From positions 1 through 5,815 of the forward strand of contig VAZF01000009.1 of assembly GCA_005888425.1 (NCBI GenBank): 5,815 nt of DNA, written 5' to 3'. The position numbers and the translations under genes are program-made. The notes below the pieces were generated by a model, which saw nothing but the letters and a program-made list of their open reading frames with translations, was not told the origin of the DNA and ran no database searches. Shown here in pieces: positions 5,499 through 5,815 of this stretch (its first letter is position 1; every line of letters begins with the position of its first letter). The DNA comes from Alphaproteobacteria bacterium (GTDB lineage: Bacteria > Pseudomonadota > Alphaproteobacteria > ATCC43930 > CGMCC-115725).

Positions 5499-5815
5499 AT
5501 GCGCCGCGCCGATCCGATCGCCAGCCCGACATTGTGGGTCGCCGTGCTGTTTGTCGCGCTGTTGTTCGGCATGCCGCAACTGGCGCCGCTCTTCCAGTGG
5601 AGCTTCCCCGGCGTCAGCCCGCCGGTCTTCGAACGCGGCAGCTTTTTCGCATTATGGCTGTCGCATGCCGGGCTCGTGCTCGTTGCCGGCGGCGCCGCGA
5701 CGATTATCGGTATCGCGCTCGCGATCTTTGTGACGCGTCCCGCAGGCCGCGATTTCCGCGCGCTTATCAGCACGCTCGCCGCCGTCGGCCAGACCTTCCC
5801 GCCGGCCGCGGTATT
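5499..5815 (+). CDS. yehW: ABC transporter permease, YehW-like, N-terminal part (3'-truncated by window)
   Basis: An ATG at 5499, one base after the yehX stop (TGA-G-ATG), opens a frame that runs without a stop to the window end (105 full codons plus 2 bases). The product begins MRRADPIASPTLWVAVLF, has a first transmembrane helix at about 12-24 and a periplasmic stretch with SFPGVSPPVFERGSF, then a second helix (about 61-81, LVLVAGGAATIIGIALAIFVT), TRPAGRDFR, and AAVGQTFPPAAV at the edge. The phrases TRP-G--FR and AAVGQTFPP are characteristic of YehW, the short second permease of this importer (about 240 residues in E. coli). The EAA loop would lie beyond the window. Position directly after yehX matches E. 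coli yehZYXW order. The identification rests on about 40% of the protein plus strict synteny. Confidence 0.9.
   Translation, partial: MRRADPIASPTLWVAVLFVALLFGMPQLAPLFQWSFPGVSPPVFERGSFFALWLSHAGLVLVAGGAATIIGIALAIFVTRPAGRDFRALISTLAAVGQTFPPAAV

Larger units (their letters stand above)
643..5815 (+). other. Predicted six-gene operon: ring-hydroxylating dioxygenase alpha/beta plus OsmF-YehYXW importer
   Basis: Six genes in one direction are separated by +19, +2, -4, -4 and +1 bases, with no room for internal promoters or terminators except inside coding sequence. A single good ribosome binding site stands at the head (633-637). Such packing implies one transcript and translational coupling. The operon may continue past the right edge with the rest of yehW and perhaps a reductase. 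The promoter is not identifiable with confidence; it should lie in 574-642 or within the antiporter's 3' end. Confidence 0.8.

Noticed and set aside
1..5815. Search for tRNA or rRNA genes, CRISPR arrays, insertion sequences, attachment sites and long direct repeats
   Set aside because: None was seen by eye; nearly all of the window is accounted for by seven protein genes, and the only repeat-like element is the short palindrome at 2417-2444.

Overview
The window is GC-rich and densely coded. All genes are on the + strand. Family matches, GC-rich third codon positions and a short palindromic repeat whose translations read VIPAFAGTT (+ strand) and MPAKAGMT (- strand) suggest an alphaproteobacterium, probably of the Hyphomicrobiales (Bradyrhizobium-like). 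This placement is inference; no rRNA or other marker gene is present.

Layout. Positions 1-573 are the 3' end of a CPA1-type Na+/H+ antiporter gene that begins before the window. A 69-base gap (574-642) holds a possible hairpin and a good Shine-Dalgarno. Then six tightly packed genes run to the right edge: the alpha (643-1890) and beta (1910-2389) subunits of a Rieske non-haem iron aromatic-ring-hydroxylating dioxygenase of the anthranilate/salicylate/terephthalate type, followed by an OsmF/YehZ-YehY-YehX-YehW quaternary-amine ABC transporter. The transporter consists of a periplasmic binding protein (2392-3363), permease 1 (3360-4577), ATPase (4574-5497) and the first 105 codons of permease 2 (5499 onward, cut by the window end). 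Junctions in the six-gene set are +19, +2, -4, -4 and +1 bases, so they almost certainly form one operon with coupled translation.

How they may work together. The transporter genes follow the same order and architecture as E. coli yehZYXW. What is unusual is the two-subunit ring hydroxylase fused into the head of that operon, with only 2 bases between the beta stop codon and the binding-protein start. The simplest inference is that the importer brings in the hydroxylase's substrate, perhaps an aromatic acid or an aromatic/betaine-like zwitterion rather than ordinary glycine betaine. No ferredoxin or reductase for the oxygenase is visible, so the electron donor must lie elsewhere. A second oddity is the palindromic repeat lying inside the binding protein's coding sequence, where it encodes the basic n-region of the signal peptide.
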